Assembly: GCF_001598355.1 (NCBI RefSeq)
Contig: NZ_BCYU01000025.1
Location: forward strand, 1 to 55,911
Direction of reading: 5' to 3'
DNA length: 55,911 nt
From: Sphingomonas asaccharolytica NBRC 15499
Lineage (GTDB): Bacteria > Pseudomonadota > Alphaproteobacteria > Sphingomonadales > Sphingomonadaceae
A program made the translations under genes and the position numbers. The notes beneath the pieces were generated by a model that had not been told where the DNA came from, ran no database searches, and saw nothing but the letters and a program-made list of their open reading frames with translations. Positions 29,480-37,935 of the stretch are shown here, in pieces (within the stretch, counting starts at the first letter, position 1; every line of letters begins with the position of its first letter).

Positions 29480-30130
29480 ATGATGATGAAACTCTTCTTC
29501 AGTCGAAATCCGAATCCGCGGCTGGCGGTCGCGGTCGCGCGCTACCTGAAGTCGGCGATCGATTTTGAATATGCGTCGCCGTTCGCGCCGGGTGAATCCG
29601 AGAAGTTCAGACCGCTGAACCCGAACCTTTCCTTACCCATCCTCGTGAGCGGCGAGCACGTTCTCTGGGAAGCGGACGCGATCGCCTGCCGGCTGTCGCG
29701 TGATGCCGCGTCGGACTTTTGGCGCACCGGGGATGACGAACCGGAGATGATCCGGTGGATAAGCTGGGCAAAAGACAATTTCATGCGGGCCTGCGACATC
29801 GTCCATTTCGAGCGCGGAACGAAGCAGCGTTACGCTCTCGGACCCATCGAGGAGGAGAAAGTCGCGGAAGGGCTGGCGCGTTTCCACGCTGCCGCGACCA
29901 TCCTCGAAAGCGAGTTTCACGCGCGGCAATGGCTTGTCGGAGAATCGGTTTCTTATGCCGATTTCCGCATGGCCGCCTTTCTGCCGTTCAACGACATCGC
30001 CCGGTTGCCCGTCGCAGATTATCCGGCGATTTGCCGGTGGTATGATCGGCTGGAGAACATCGACGCATGGCGGGAGCCGTTCAAAGGCCTGGATGCTCCG
30101 GACCTGCCGCCAATAGCACCTCCGCGATAG
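29480..30130 (+). CDS. Glutathione S-transferase-like protein
   Basis: A 216-residue protein with the two-domain GST layout: an N-terminal thioredoxin-like fold (residues 1-75, with the cis-proline strand L-S-L-P-I-L and E-A-D-A-I in the position of the glutathione-binding E-S-x-A-I) and a helical C-terminal domain (about 90-205) with V-G-E-S-V-S-Y-A-D-F-R-M-A-A, the N-capping box motif of GSTs. The E-A-D variant in place of E-S suggests altered glutathione binding. The start is one of three consecutive ATG codons at 29480, 29483 and 29486, with GGAA upstream. Convergent with the toxin-antitoxin pair. Detoxification is the general family role; the substrate is unknown. Confidence 0.82.
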   Translation: MMMKLFFSRNPNPRLAVAVARYLKSAIDFEYASPFAPGESEKFRPLNPNLSLPILVSGEHVLWEADAIACRLSRDAASDFWRTGDDEPEMIRWISWAKDNFMRACDIVHFERGTKQRYALGPIEEEKVAEGLARFHAAATILESEFHARQWLVGESVSYADFRMAAFLPFNDIARLPVADYPAICRWYDRLENIDAWREPFKGLDAPDLPPIAPPR

Positions 30131-30157
30131 CGCTTGAGCGAAGCCCGACTCATCGCG

Positions 30158-30451
30158 TTATTCCTCGGACTCGAAACTGCGGTTTTCGCGGCAATGCCAG
30201 AGGCGCAGGATGAAGATGGTCCCGGCCGCGATCTCATAGCGCATTTCGTAATTGCCGACGATGACCCGGCGGACCTCGCGCGGATCATAAGCGTCCAGCT
30301 TTTCGCCGATCCTGGGATAGTCGAGCAACCGATCCAGCGCATGGGCAAGCTGCTGGACGACGCGCGCCGCCGCCTCGGGCGCGACTGGGCGCAGATGCTG
30401 GTACAGGCGGACAAGGTCGGAGGACGCCTTGCCGGTCCATCGAATTTTCAT
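30158..30451 (-). CDS. ParE/RelE-superfamily toxin
   Basis: A 97-residue protein with the RelE/ParE fold pattern: N-terminal strand K-I-R-W-T, helix pair with D-L-V-R-L-Y-Q-H-L, Y-P-R-I-G-E-K-L, R-R-V-I-V-G-N-Y-E-M-R-Y-E-I, and a final strand F-I-L-R-L-W-H-C-R-E. This last part with L-W-H-x-R-E is typical of ParE toxins, which poison DNA gyrase. It overlaps the upstream antitoxin gene by four bases (ATGA), the usual arrangement that keeps toxin below antitoxin. RelE-type ribosome-dependent RNase activity is less likely from the sequence. Confidence 0.88.
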   Translation of the reverse strand: MKIRWTGKASSDLVRLYQHLRPVAPEAAARVVQQLAHALDRLLDYPRIGEKLDAYDPREVRRVIVGNYEMRYEIAAGTIFILRLWHCRENRSFESEE

Positions 30452-30717
30452 TTGCTCGGGGTGGGCAGCGGCTTGTCCGTTCCGAGGCTATCGGCCCATG
30501 CCTGGATCGCCTGATGGTCGATCACCCGGCCGGAATCGACATCCTGCAGAGCTTCCAGCGTCATACGATGACGCTCCTCTTCCTGATCGACCCAGGCCGC
30601 CAGCGCTTGTTTCATCACCCAGCCGCGTGAGCGTTCGAGCCGCGAGGCCATGGCTTCGACCTTTTCCGCGAGCCCCAGCGGAACATGCGCGGTTATCACT
30701 TTCGTCTCGGCGGCCAT
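30448..30717 (-). CDS. Ribbon-helix-helix (CopG/ParD-type) antitoxin
   Basis: An 89-residue protein. Residues 1-45 form a ribbon-helix-helix DNA-binding domain: strand T-K-V-I-T-A-H-V-P, helix L-A-E-K-V-E-A-M-A-S-R-L, turn with R-S-R-G-W and helix V-M-K-Q-A-L-A-A-W. The acidic C-terminal half (E-E-E-R-H onward) would wrap the toxin. The ATG at 30717 is 21 bases from a palindrome (30738-30752) that is a likely autoregulatory operator. Confidence 0.88.
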   Translation of the reverse strand: MAAETKVITAHVPLGLAEKVEAMASRLERSRGWVMKQALAAWVDQEEERHRMTLEALQDVDSGRVIDHQAIQAWADSLGTDKPLPTPSK

Positions 30718-30737
30718 TAATCACTCTCTATCAGCTT

Positions 30738-30752
30738 GATTAAAATTTAATC
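30738..30752. promoter_or_regulatory. Palindromic operator for the toxin-antitoxin operon
   Basis: GATTAAAATTTAATC is a perfect 15-base palindrome in an AT-rich patch directly upstream of the antitoxin start. Ribbon-helix-helix antitoxins bind such short palindromes to repress their own operon. It probably overlaps the -10/-35 region. Confidence 0.62.
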
Positions 30753-30863
30753 GAAACTGGTATGCTAAACAAGGTCCCGCACCGGTCCGGCGCTGGTGAG
30801 GGGCGATAGCGCAAAGACGGGAGCCTGACTGTCGCGGGCAGATGCCCCGCGGCCAGTCGAAGC

Positions 30864-30886
30864 GGGGCGCGCCATCGGCACGCCCC
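30864..30886 (-). terminator. GC hairpin downstream of the TonB receptor gene
   Basis: GGGGCGCGCC and GGCACGCCCC form a 10-base stem with one G-T pair and a three-base loop, nine bases beyond the receptor stop codon. No T run follows on the minus strand, so intrinsic termination is uncertain. The rest of the 30753-30863 gap shows nothing I can call. Confidence 0.4.
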
Positions 30887-30894
30887 ATGCTCGG

Positions 30895-33060
30895 TCAGAA
30901 CTTCTTGCTGATGCCCGCGAAGAACCCGCGCCGTGCACCATATTGCGGGGCGCCGACGCCGACGCCTGAGCCGTCGCGGATCAGGTAGCTCTTGTCGAAC
31001 AGGTTGACGACATCGAAGCGGATCGACAGCCCCTTGAGTACGCCCGGGCCATCTAGATTCTGCGCGATGCCGACATTGGCGGTTACATAGGAGGGCAGCT
31101 TGCCGCCATTGGGGACGATGCCCGCGGGATCCTCCGCGCGCAGGCCGTCGCCATAAAGGAAGTCGACCGCGGGTACGAGCGTGCCGATCCCATCATGGAT
31201 CGTCACGCTGGCGCCGCCCGACGCCGTCCAGTTCTGCGAATGGTCGGTGAAGATGTAATGGTTGGAGATGTAAGCCAGCTCGTCAGGCGCGAAGAAATAT
31301 TGGCTCGAGACGATATTGCGACCCTTCTCCTCACCGCGCGCTACGTTGGCGTAGAGGTCGAATGGCCCCTTGGTGTAATTGGCGCTGAGCTCGACGCCCC
31401 AGGCATAGCCCTTGGCGTAGTTGAACGGCGACAACACCAGCGAGGTGCCGAATTGGCCCTCGTCGAGCAGGTTGCGCTTGATCTTGTAATAAGCGTCCAG
31501 CCCGATCTTGAGGCCCGGCAGCAGCTTCTGCTCCAGCCCGGCGTCGAAATAATGCTCGCGCTCGGCACGGACCGGGTCGGCGGTCGCGATCTCGGGTTCC
31601 TTGGTCGTGCCGTTGAACAGGGCGAGCGTCGGGGCCGCGATCAGCTCTTGCGGTGGCGGCGTGAAGTTGCGCGCATAGCCGAGATGGAAAGTCGTGCCGT
31701 CGCTCGGCTTCCAGACCAGATTGACGCGTGGGCTGACCTGTTGCTCCTGCGTATAGGCCCTGACCGCGTCAAAGCGGACGCCGTAGTTGAGCGTCAGCCT
31801 GGGAGTTAGCGACCATTCGTCCTGGAGATAGATGCCATAAAGCTGGCCGTTGCGGCCGCCTTTGTCGGTGATCGTGATCGGCACGTCGGAGGTCTGGTTG
31901 CCGGCTCCGTCGACCGGGAACACGCGCGAAGTCACCAGCGACCGCGTCCGCTCGTTCTGGACGAACAGCCCGAAGCGCAGCATGTGCGTGTCGGATAGCT
32001 TGTAGCTTCCATCGGCCTGGATCCCAGCGGTCAGGCTCGACAGGCGCGACCGATCGGCGACGCCGGTGAAGATGAGGTCGCCGCCCTGCGGATCGGGCGT
32101 GAAGCGGGTCTGCGAATAACGCACGAATGGCGCGACCTGGAAATTGAGCGCCCCGCCGGCATATTGGTAGGCGAGCACGCCATAATGCGTGATCTCGCGC
32201 TGGTTCTGGTCGAGCTTGGCCGAATCGAAAGACGACTGCCCATTGAGAATGAAGGCCGGCGTCTGGCCCGGATTGTTGGGAATCTGGAAATAGCCGATCG
32301 AGGTGCCGCCGAACGCGGTGATGCGGCTGGTCGAGGAGACGATGTCCGAAACATAGGCGAACGCTCGGTACTGCCGCGTGCGGTCGTGGATCGCGTCGCG
32401 CGTCGCAATCGGGTTTTCGACGCCGAGATCGTTCTGCAAATAGCTGCCCGAGGCGAAATAGCTCAGCGATCCGTCCGATCCGTGGATCGACGCGCTGGGA
32501 TTGAGCGTGTTCCGGCTGCCGCCGTAAAAGCCGACATCGCCGCCATTGTTGAACCCGCCGGTGCCGGTCTTCAGGCTGACCACACCCGACGTGCGATAGC
32601 CATATTGCGCCGGCAGGGTGCCGGTGATCAGCTCGACCGAGTCGGCGATCCGGGGGTCGAACGTCTGGCCGAAACCCGAGATGCTCTCCGGCACGATCAC
32701 GCCGTTCAGGCGGTATTGGAGGTTACCGTGCTCGTTGCGGACGTGCACCGCGCCATAGCTGTCGAGCGTCACGCCGGGTGCTTGCGACAGGATCTGGACC
32801 AGGCTGACATTGACGCCGCCAGGCTGCTTGGAGAGCATCGCCTTGTCGACCGTGTAAGCGCTGGCGCCGAGCGAGGGGAGGATGGCGTCGCGCGCGGCGT
32901 CGAGCCGCTGCGCAGTGATGACGATATCGCCGGGCTGGTTGGAAGACGTGGGCGTCGGGGCAGGGGCCGCCGGGGACTGACTGGCCGGCGCATCCTGGGC
33001 GCGGGCAATCGCGGGAAGCAGCGCGACCGATGCCGCGCCAAGCATGAGGAAATGTCGCAT
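30895..33060 (-). CDS. TonB-dependent outer-membrane receptor, possibly metal-related
   Basis: A 721-residue receptor: signal peptide M-R-H-F-L-M-L-G-A-A-S-V-A-L to A-R-A-Q, a Pro/Ala-rich linker, TonB box G-D-I-V-I-T-A-Q-R-L, plug (L-Q-Y-R-L-N-G-V-I-V-P, V-E-L-I-T-G-T-L-P-A-Q-Y-G-Y) and barrel ending G-F-F-A-G-I-S-K-K-F. F-D-V-V-N-L-F-D is the usual late barrel strand. It follows a DUF2946-like gene on the same strand with a 97-base gap. DUF2946 genes beside TonB receptors are known from copper-receptor loci, so a metal or metal-complex ligand is plausible, but no metal motif in the receptor itself proves it. Confidence 0.9.
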   Translation of the reverse strand: MRHFLMLGAASVALLPAIARAQDAPASQSPAAPAPTPTSSNQPGDIVITAQRLDAARDAILPSLGASAYTVDKAMLSKQPGGVNVSLVQILSQAPGVTLDSYGAVHVRNEHGNLQYRLNGVIVPESISGFGQTFDPRIADSVELITGTLPAQYGYRTSGVVSLKTGTGGFNNGGDVGFYGGSRNTLNPSASIHGSDGSLSYFASGSYLQNDLGVENPIATRDAIHDRTRQYRAFAYVSDIVSSTSRITAFGGTSIGYFQIPNNPGQTPAFILNGQSSFDSAKLDQNQREITHYGVLAYQYAGGALNFQVAPFVRYSQTRFTPDPQGGDLIFTGVADRSRLSSLTAGIQADGSYKLSDTHMLRFGLFVQNERTRSLVTSRVFPVDGAGNQTSDVPITITDKGGRNGQLYGIYLQDEWSLTPRLTLNYGVRFDAVRAYTQEQQVSPRVNLVWKPSDGTTFHLGYARNFTPPPQELIAAPTLALFNGTTKEPEIATADPVRAEREHYFDAGLEQKLLPGLKIGLDAYYKIKRNLLDEGQFGTSLVLSPFNYAKGYAWGVELSANYTKGPFDLYANVARGEEKGRNIVSSQYFFAPDELAYISNHYIFTDHSQNWTASGGASVTIHDGIGTLVPAVDFLYGDGLRAEDPAGIVPNGGKLPSYVTANVGIAQNLDGPGVLKGLSIRFDVVNLFDKSYLIRDGSGVGVGAPQYGARRGFFAGISKKF

Positions 33061-33157
33061 TTACAATAAACTCCGGGAACCTTGGTCGCGAATTCACGGC
33101 GGAATCCGCGGGACGCGACTGGGCACGATGTCGTGCTTTCGCGTCGCGGCGATAGTG

Positions 33158-33577
33158 TCAGGCCTGGAGTTGGGCCGGGGGTGCGCGGCTATGCCAGCCG
33201 AGCGAGCGCCGTTCGAGAATCAGTCCAAAGGCGATGCCGACGACCAGCCAGACAAGCATCGCCTGAGGAGCCGGAAGGACGATCGGCGCCGGCGGCAGGT
33301 ATGCGGCGCTCTGCGCGATTTCCCGGCAGATCGGACAACTCGCCGGGGAATCGAACGGGGAGTTTCGGTCCGACGAGGACGCCGCGGCCACATTTGTCCC
33401 ACCAGCGGCGGTCGAGATCGGTGCGCTGGCGAAATGGTTGTGGGTCTGCGCAACGACGCTCTGCCACGAAAAGGCCAGCAGTATGGCGAGCAGCACGGCG
33501 ACCCAGCCAGCACCAAGCCGCCGTCCCGAACGGGGCGGGCGCGACATGCTGCCGATACGCCTTGCTTTAGTCGCCAT
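33158..33577 (-). CDS. DUF2946-like small membrane/periplasmic protein
   Basis: A 139-residue protein with an N-terminal transmembrane or signal segment (W-V-A-V-L-L-A-I-L-L-A-F-S-W), a periplasmic part containing H-N-H and C-P-I-C-R-E, and a C-terminal hydrophobic segment (A-M-L-V-W-L-V-V-G-I-A-F-G-L-I-L). The C-x-x-C with preceding histidines is the hallmark of DUF2946 proteins, which occur near copper genes. I chose ATG 33577 because GGAG precedes it; the frame is open to 33646, and a later ATG (33544) is possible. It lies ahead of the TonB receptor gene and probably shares its transcript. Confidence 0.72.
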   Translation of the reverse strand: MATKARRIGSMSRPPRSGRRLGAGWVAVLLAILLAFSWQSVVAQTHNHFASAPISTAAGGTNVAAASSSDRNSPFDSPASCPICREIAQSAAYLPPAPIVLPAPQAMLVWLVVGIAFGLILERRSLGWHSRAPPAQLQA

Positions 33578-33622
33578 GATCTCCGGCCGGTCGTTAGACG
33601 AACTGGTTGCGGTCGCCCTGCT

Positions 33623-33639
33623 ATGTTGCATTGTTACAT
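33623..33639. promoter_or_regulatory. Imperfect 17-base dyad upstream of the DUF2946-receptor unit
   Basis: ATGTTGCATTGTTACAT has arms ATGT/ACAT and 12 of 17 positions symmetric. It lies 46 bases before the DUF2946 start in the gap shared with rpiA, a position suited to a metal-responsive repressor such as a Fur/Zur-type protein. I cannot assign the regulator. Confidence 0.35.
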
Positions 33640-33748
33640 GAATCAAGCCGTTTCGTTGCGGTGCACCATTCCACTGGGTTATGACCGTGCCACGCCGACG
33701 ATGAACCGGCCGTTTCCGTACACGCGGTTTCGCGCTACGCCCGCCTTC

Positions 33749-34429
33749 ATGATCGACGACGACAAGAGGATCGCCGCCGAGGACGCGGTCGCTGAAATCC
33801 GTGACGGCATGCTGGTCGGGATCGGCACCGGATCGACTGTGGCGTTCGCGATCCGCGCGATCGCCGCGCGCTTACCCGAGCTCCGTCAGGCGATATTTTT
33901 CGCCACCTCGATTGCGACCGAGCAAGCGGCGCGGGATGCCGGCATCCCGATCGGGCGATTCGCGCGCACGTCGCGGCTAGACCTGACGATCGACGGCGCC
34001 GACGAGATCGACCCAGCCTTGCGCGTCATCAAGGGGGCGGGCGGGGCGTTGCTGCGCGAAAAGATCGTCGCCGCAGCGTCCGAGCGGATGGTGGTGATCG
34101 CGGATGGCTCGAAACAGGTCGAGCGGCTCGGTACCGCGCCGCTTCCAGTCGAAGTGCTGCCCTTCGCGCGTGGCTTCGTCGCTGCCCGCCTCGCCGCGCT
34201 GGGAGCAGAACCCGTCTTGCGCATGGCGGACGAGGGGTCGTGGCGCAGCGATCAGGGCAATATCATTTTCGACTGCCACTTCGCGTCATTCCCGGATCCG
34301 GCCGGTCTCGCGGTCGCGTTGCAGGCAATTCCCGGCGTGATGGGCCATGGCCTGTTCCTGCGCGAAGTCGACGCCGCCTATATCGCCGATCGGGGAACCG
34401 TTACGAAAATGGAACGCAATACCACCTGA
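33749..34429 (+). CDS. rpiA: Ribose-5-phosphate isomerase A
   Basis: A 226-residue enzyme interconverting ribose 5-phosphate and ribulose 5-phosphate. Family motifs are G-I-G-T-G-S-T-V-A-F (phosphate loop), D-G-A-D-E-I-D (catalytic Asp pair), K-G-A-G-G-A-L-L-R-E-K (catalytic Glu and Lys) and A-D-G-S-K. I chose ATG 33749, which gives the normal N terminus; ATG 33701 is in frame and would add 16 residues. It heads a pentose-phosphate cluster: tkt, tal and gnd follow on the same strand. Confidence 0.95.
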   Translation: MIDDDKRIAAEDAVAEIRDGMLVGIGTGSTVAFAIRAIAARLPELRQAIFFATSIATEQAARDAGIPIGRFARTSRLDLTIDGADEIDPALRVIKGAGGALLREKIVAAASERMVVIADGSKQVERLGTAPLPVEVLPFARGFVAARLAALGAEPVLRMADEGSWRSDQGNIIFDCHFASFPDPAGLAVALQAIPGVMGHGLFLREVDAAYIADRGTVTKMERNTT

Positions 34430-34530
34430 CGGGTGGCATGCGCGCAAGGCTCCCCATATAGGGCATGGAAATGGCGCAACCGCGATGCGGCCTGCGCGTT
34501 CGTCCACCCGAAGCGGGAGCCTGAAAGAGA

Positions 34531-36603
34531 ATGTCCGATACCCAGACCGCCGACGTGGATCAGCTCAAAGAGGACGGCTCGATCGAGCGCCTGACCATCG
34601 ATACGATCCGCACCTTGTCGATGGATGCGGTGCAAAAGGCCAATTCCGGCCATCCCGGCACGCCGATGGCATTGGCACCGGTCGGCTATACTTTGTGGTC
34701 GCAATTTCTGCGCTACGATCCCTCGACGCCGACCTGGCCCAATCGCGATCGTTTCGTGTTGTCGGTCGGCCACGCCTCGATGCTGCTCTATTCGCTGATC
34801 CACCTGGCCGGGATCGAGGAAGTCGATGGCACGGGCAAGAAGACCGGCAAGGAAGCGGTCAGCCTCAACGATATCGAGAATTTCCGTCAGCTCGGCTCGA
34901 AGACGCCGGGCCATCCCGAATATCGCCACACTACCGGCGTCGAAACCACGACCGGTCCGCTCGGGCAGGGTTGCGGCAATTCGGTCGGCATGGCGATCGC
35001 GGAGCGCTGGCTCGCGGCGCGCTATAACAAGGACGGGTTCACGCTGTTCGATCACGACGTCTATGCGCTGTGCGGCGATGGCGACATGATGGAAGGCGTT
35101 TCGGCCGAGGCGGCGTCGATTGCCGGGCACCTCAAGCTGTCCAACCTCTGCTGGATCTACGATTCGAACCACATCTCGATCGAGGGCGACACCGCACTCG
35201 CGTTCGACGAGGATGTCGGCAAGCGGTTCCAGGCCTATGGCTGGAACGTCATCCATGTGAACGACGCCAATGATTGCGCGGCGATGGCGCAGGCGCTCGA
35301 GACGTTCCGCAAGACCGATGACCGCCCGACCTTCATCGTCGTCCATTCCGTGATCGGCTGGGGTTCCCCACGCGCCGGCAGCGAAAAGGCGCATGGCGAG
35401 CCGCTCGGCGTCGACAATGTCAAGGCGACCAAGGAGGCCTATGGCTGGCCGCAAAAGGATTTCTACGTTCCCGACGGCGTCGAGAAACATTTCAACCAGG
35501 CGATCGCCGGCCGCGGCCGTCGGCTGCGCGAGGAATGGGAAGCCAGCTTCGCCAAGTACAAGTCGGCCTATCCCGATCTCGGCAAGGAACTCGATCTGAT
35601 CCTGTCGGATCGCTTGCCCGATGGCTGGGATGCCGACATCCCGACTTTCGACCCTGACGAAAAGGGTCTCGCGACGCGCGATTCGAGCGGCAAGGTGCTC
35701 AACGCGATCGTGCCCAAGGTGCCGTGGCTACTCGGTGGATCGGCCGACCTTGCGCCATCGACCAAGACCGACATCAAGAACGCGCCGTCGTTCGAGCCGG
35801 ACAATTATGGTGGCACCAACTTCCATTTCGGCGTGCGCGAACACGGCATGGGTGCGGTGGTCAACGGCATGTCGCTGTCGCACCTGCGTGCTTACGGTTC
35901 GACCTTCTTCGTGTTCCTCGATTACATGCGTCCGCCGGTGCGGCTGTCGTCGCTGATGGAATTGGGCTCGATCTGGGTGTTCACCCATGATTCGATCGGC
36001 GTCGGCGAGGACGGCCCGACGCATCAGCCGATCGAGCAACTGGCGATGCTCCGCGCGACGCCGGGGATCGACACGATTCGTCCGGGCGACGCCAATGAGG
36101 TCGCCGCGGCGTGGCGCGCGCTGATGACCGATGGCGGGCACCCGACCGCGCTCGTTCTGTCGCGTCAGGCGATGCCGACGCTCGATCGGTCGACCTATGC
36201 TAGCGCCGACGGCGTTGCGAAGGGCGCCTATGTGCTGGCCGACAGCGAAGATCCGCAAGTGATCCTGATCGCGAGCGGATCGGAAGTCAGCCTGGCAACC
36301 AGGGCTTATGAGCAGCTCAAGGCCGAAGGGGTCGCGGCGCGCGTCGTGTCGATGCCGAGTTGGTTCCGGTTCGAACTGCAGGATCAGGCGTATCGCGAAA
36401 GCGTGCTGCCGGCGGGCGTTACCGCGCGTCTCGCGGTAGAGATGGGCGGCGAAATGGGCTGGGACCGTTATGTCGGTCCGAAGGGTTCGACGATCACCAT
36501 GTCGACCTTCGGCGCGTCGGCCCCACTTGCGGGATTGCAGGACAAATACGGGTTCACCGTCGAGAACGTGGTGAAAACGGCGAAGGCATTGTTGGCGAAA
36601 TAG
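34531..36603 (+). CDS. tkt: Transketolase
   Basis: A 690-residue thiamine-diphosphate enzyme moving two-carbon units between ketoses and aldoses in the pentose phosphate pathway. The N-terminal half carries K-A-N-S-G-H-P-G and the cofactor motif G-D-G-D-M-M-E-G ending in the N of D-S-N-H; the middle has F-G-V-R-E-H-G-M-G and the C-terminal domain H-D-S-I-G-V-G-E-D-G-P-T-H-Q-P. Length fits TktA (about 660-690). A short AAGAGA precedes the ATG. A REP-like hairpin lies directly after the stop codon. Confidence 0.98.
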   Translation: MSDTQTADVDQLKEDGSIERLTIDTIRTLSMDAVQKANSGHPGTPMALAPVGYTLWSQFLRYDPSTPTWPNRDRFVLSVGHASMLLYSLIHLAGIEEVDGTGKKTGKEAVSLNDIENFRQLGSKTPGHPEYRHTTGVETTTGPLGQGCGNSVGMAIAERWLAARYNKDGFTLFDHDVYALCGDGDMMEGVSAEAASIAGHLKLSNLCWIYDSNHISIEGDTALAFDEDVGKRFQAYGWNVIHVNDANDCAAMAQALETFRKTDDRPTFIVVHSVIGWGSPRAGSEKAHGEPLGVDNVKATKEAYGWPQKDFYVPDGVEKHFNQAIAGRGRRLREEWEASFAKYKSAYPDLGKELDLILSDRLPDGWDADIPTFDPDEKGLATRDSSGKVLNAIVPKVPWLLGGSADLAPSTKTDIKNAPSFEPDNYGGTNFHFGVREHGMGAVVNGMSLSHLRAYGSTFFVFLDYMRPPVRLSSLMELGSIWVFTHDSIGVGEDGPTHQPIEQLAMLRATPGIDTIRPGDANEVAAAWRALMTDGGHPTALVLSRQAMPTLDRSTYASADGVAKGAYVLADSEDPQVILIASGSEVSLATRAYEQLKAEGVAARVVSMPSWFRFELQDQAYRESVLPAGVTARLAVEMGGEMGWDRYVGPKGSTITMSTFGASAPLAGLQDKYGFTVENVVKTAKALLAK

Positions 36604-36611
36604 CAGCCGTC

Positions 36612-36666
36612 ATCCCAGCGAACGCTGGGATCTCGGACCGCATGAGACCCCAGCTTTCGCTAGGGT
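36612..36666. repeat. Intergenic hairpin pair between tkt and tal
   Basis: ATCCCAGCG-aa-CGCTGGGAT (36612-36631) is a perfect nine-base stem. ACCCCAGCTTTCGCTAGGGT (about 36647-36666) is a weaker second stem in reversed form. The pattern of paired, oppositely oriented hairpins just after a stop codon matches the other REP-like elements of the window, with a different core. Confidence 0.75.
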
Positions 36667-36693
36667 GACGCAGAAGGGCAGAAGGAAAGACGA

Positions 36694-37806
36694 ATGGGAC
36701 GGATCAACGATCTGGAAAAACTCGGTCAGGCGATCTGGCTCGATTTTATCGACCGCAAACTGCTCGCCGAAGGCGGCCTGAAGAAGCTGGTCGAGGAAGA
36801 CGGCGTCACCGGCGTGACCTCCAACCCGTCGATCTTCGAGAAGGCGATGGGACATGGCAACGCCTATGACGCCGAGCTCGCCGAATTCGACAAGGCCAAT
36901 CCGGCCGCGTCGGCGATGGCGCGCTACGAGCATCTCGCCATCCAGGACATCCAGGCGGCCGCCGACACGCTGCACCCGGTCTATGACCGGCTGGGCGGCA
37001 AGGACGGTTATGTCAGCCTGGAAGTATCGCCTTATCTTGCCAACGACGCCGACGGCACCGCCGCCGAGGCGGAGCGGCTGTGGAAGGCGGTCGATCGGCC
37101 CAATCTGATGGTCAAGATCCCCGGAACGCCGGCGGGTGTCCCGGCGATCGCGACGTCGATCGACAAGGGCATCAACATCAACGTGACGTTGTTGTTCTCG
37201 ATCGAGGCCTACAAATCGGTCGCGCTGGCATTCGTCGAAGGTCTCGAGAAACGCGCCGCGCGCGGCGAGGCGATCGACCGTATCGCCAGCGTCGCGAGCT
37301 TTTTCGTCAGCCGCATCGACACCAAGATAGACGACGCGATCGACGCGGGCACTGGTGGCGAGGAAGCCAAGGCGCTCAAGGGCAAGGTGGCGATCGCCAA
37401 TGCCAAAGCGGCTTATGCCTGGTATCAGGACTTCATCCAGTCGCACCGCTGGCAGGCGCTCGCCGCCAAGGGTGCGATGCCGCAGCGGCTGCTCTGGGCC
37501 TCGACCGGGACCAAGAACCCCGATTATTCGGACGTGCTCTATCTCGACTCGCTGATCGGCCGCGACACCGTCAACACGGTGCCGCCCAAGACGCTCGATG
37601 CGTTCCGCGATCACGGCACCGCCGCCGAGACGCTGACCCAGGATCTGGACGGGGCGAGGCACGTGCTGGCCGAGGCCGAACGGCTGGGGCTCGACCTGCA
37701 GGGAGTGACCGAAACCCTGGTCGAGGAAGGCGTCGCGTCTTTCTCCAAGGCGTTCGACGATCTGCTCGGTGCGATCGCGGCCAAGCATCCGGCCGAAGCG
37801 ACCTGA
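36694..37806 (+). CDS. tal: Transaldolase
   Basis: A 370-residue transaldolase of the long type (as in actinobacteria and many alphaproteobacteria), moving dihydroxyacetone units between sugar phosphates. The Schiff-base lysine is K141 in L-M-V-K-I-P-G-T. G-V-T-S-N-P-S-I-F-E-K near residue 45, N-V-T-L-L-F-S and W-A-S-T-G-T-K-N-P are further family blocks. The ATG follows AGAAGGAAAGA. It lies between two REP-like elements within the rpiA-tkt-tal-gnd cluster. Confidence 0.96.
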   Translation: MGRINDLEKLGQAIWLDFIDRKLLAEGGLKKLVEEDGVTGVTSNPSIFEKAMGHGNAYDAELAEFDKANPAASAMARYEHLAIQDIQAAADTLHPVYDRLGGKDGYVSLEVSPYLANDADGTAAEAERLWKAVDRPNLMVKIPGTPAGVPAIATSIDKGININVTLLFSIEAYKSVALAFVEGLEKRAARGEAIDRIASVASFFVSRIDTKIDDAIDAGTGGEEAKALKGKVAIANAKAAYAWYQDFIQSHRWQALAAKGAMPQRLLWASTGTKNPDYSDVLYLDSLIGRDTVNTVPPKTLDAFRDHGTAAETLTQDLDGARHVLAEAERLGLDLQGVTETLVEEGVASFSKAFDDLLGAIAAKHPAEAT

Positions 37807-37821
37807 TTTCGCCATCGTCCT

Positions 37822-37898
37822 GCCGAGCTTGTCCCGGCACCCAGCGGGCCTCACGCGATATCGCCCGTGGATAGTTGGACCCCGGCACAAGGCCGGGG
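37822..37898. repeat. REP-like double hairpin between tal and gnd
   Basis: CCCCGGC-acaag-GCCGGGG (37880-37898) is the reverse complement of the first hairpin after valS. An imperfect partner, TGCCGAGCTTGTCCCGGCA, lies at about 37828-37846 and keeps the CTTGT loop. The element fills most of the tal-gnd gap. Confidence 0.8.
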
Positions 37899-37935
37899 CG
37901 ACGTCGAGGTAAGATCAGCGCTTCAGGAGATTCAC

